Below are positions 5,791-6,647 of a stretch of DNA of 6,647 bases, one piece after another. A model generated the notes under the pieces. The model made no database searches. It was not told the DNA's origin and saw only the letters and a program-made list of their open reading frames with translations. Origin of the DNA: Treponema sp. UBA2869 (lineage in GTDB: Bacteria > Spirochaetota > Spirochaetia > Treponematales > Treponemataceae); contig DEEV01000073.1 in NCBI GenBank assembly GCA_002350445.1, positions 1-6,647 of the forward strand, in the 5' to 3' direction. Every line of letters starts with the position of its first letter. Position 1 is the first letter of the stretch. Both the position numbers and the translations under genes were made by a program.

Positions 5791-6647
5791 AGTGAAATTC
5801 TTTTAAAAGCAGAAAACATAAATAAATATTTTAATGTTACCCACGCCGTACGAGACTTTTCTTTTGATCTTTATGCCGGCGAAATTCATGGTCTGATTGG
5901 TGAAAACGGTTCTGGTAAATCAACCTTCAGTTCTATGCTCTGCGGTATTTATTCAATTTCGAGTGGTAGCTTTACACTTATGGGTAAAACTATCAATCCT
6001 AAAAACCAGGTAGAAGCTAATAAAGCCGGTATTTCCATCATTGTTCAGGAAATGGGAACCTTGTCTGGTCTTACTGTTGCAGAAAACATCTTCCTTGGAG
6101 AAGAAGATAAGTTTATGCACGGAATTGTAAAAGATTCACGTGCAATGAACAAAGAGGCTCAGCGGCTTTTGGATAAGTATGGATTTTCGCATATTAAAGC
6201 TTCAAAAATGATAGATATTTATTCATTTGAAGAGCGAAAACTTGTAGAAATTGTAAAGGCTACATATTTTAATCCAAAAATCCTTGTTGTTGATGAAACT
6301 ACAACAGCATTAAGCCACGACGGCCGTCAGGAATTGTTTAAGGTAATGCACAAAACCCGCGAAATGGGTTCTACAGTAATCTTTATTTCGCACGACCTTG
6401 ATGAAGTTCTTGAACATACAGACCGAATTTCAGTTTTGCGTGATGGTGTTCTTGTAAAAACTGTAAACACAAAAGACGTTACTACAGACGATCTTAAACG
6501 CGAAATGGTAGGACGCGAAATTGGAAACAAATATTACCGTACCGATTACGGCGAAAAAGTTTCTGATGATGTTGTTCTTTCAGCAAAGAACCTGAGTGTT
6601 CCTGGTGAATTTGAAAATATCGATCTTGATTTGCATAAAGGCGAAAT
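5788..6647 (+). CDS. CUT2-type sugar ABC importer ATP-binding protein, N-terminal part (cut by window end)
   Basis: The open frame runs for 286 codons to the window edge. RbsA/MglA-type proteins have about 500 residues with two fused nucleotide-binding domains; the first is complete and the second is just beginning (about 260 onward). Domain 1 has Walker A GENGSGKST (38-46), the Q-loop IVQEMG (85-90), Walker B ILVVDETTTAL (165-175) and the H-loop ISHDLDEV (200-207). A VLRDG segment (216-220) and the MVGREI motif (240-245) are typical of this family. Two oddities: the signature, normally close to LSGGQ or LSVAQQ, reads YSFEER (145-150), and the usual DEPT after Walker B is DETT. VEIVKA (153-158) still matches the helix after the signature. 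The protein would energise import with the permease on the cytoplasmic face. Assignment is firm; catalytic competence of site 1 is uncertain. Confidence 0.92.
   Translation, partial: MSEILLKAENINKYFNVTHAVRDFSFDLYAGEIHGLIGENGSGKSTFSSMLCGIYSISSGSFTLMGKTINPKNQVEANKAGISIIVQEMGTLSGLTVAENIFLGEEDKFMHGIVKDSRAMNKEAQRLLDKYGFSHIKASKMIDIYSFEERKLVEIVKATYFNPKILVVDETTTALSHDGRQELFKVMHKTREMGSTVIFISHDLDEVLEHTDRISVLRDGVLVKTVNTKDVTTDDLKREMVGREIGNKYYRTDYGEKVSDDVVLSAKNLSVPGEFENIDLDLHKGE

Noticed and set aside
1..6647. CRISPR array, tRNA/rRNA, insertion sequence or phage genes
   Set aside because: Looked for and not seen: no regularly spaced repeats, no tRNA cloverleaf, and no transposase- or integrase-like protein.

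Overview
The window looks like a chromosomal segment of an anaerobic, moderately AT-rich bacterium. A treponeme-like spirochaete is my best guess. It rests on the gene content (a DUF763 protein, an FtsX/MacB-type permease, a CUT2-type sugar ABC operon led by a lipoprotein), on the AT-rich intergenic DNA, and on a dispersed-repeat-like element inside a gene. The taxon is an inference, because no rRNA or other marker is present.

Left half, minus strand, read right to left. proC (pyrroline-5-carboxylate reductase, 2499-3287) comes first. A 479-residue DUF763 protein (996-2435) follows, starting at a TTG codon. Last is the N-terminal 301 residues of an FtsX/MacB-type ABC permease (905 down to the window edge). 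The gaps of 63 and 90 bases, with no convincing terminator, allow partial co-transcription, although the permease has its own promoter candidate. The DUF763 gene carries a hairpin-rich, roughly 70% GC stretch (about 1550-1690) that reads through in frame as a Pro/Ser/Ala linker. It looks like an inserted palindromic repeat.

Centre (3288-3555) is a 268-base AT-rich divergent intergenic region. It holds a candidate promoter for each direction, a near-perfect 18-base tandem repeat with a 20-base period, and a 22-base AT palindrome.

Right half, plus strand: an ABC importer operon of the ribose/galactose (CUT2) type. The order is lipoprotein solute-binding protein (3556-4698), then an intercistronic hairpin and terminator-like hairpin (4706-4770), then a permease (4784-5770), then a tandem-domain ATPase cut by the window end (5788 onward). 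The terminator-like structure after the first gene would let the binding protein be made in excess over the membrane parts. The substrate cannot be read from the sequence. The ATPase N-terminal domain has an unusual signature motif and a changed Walker B context, so its first catalytic half may be degenerate.

I see no CRISPR array, tRNA, rRNA, transposase or phage gene. Nothing here is clearly a new system. The best leads are the in-frame repeat in the DUF763 gene, the tandem operator-like repeat, and the divergent ATPase motifs.
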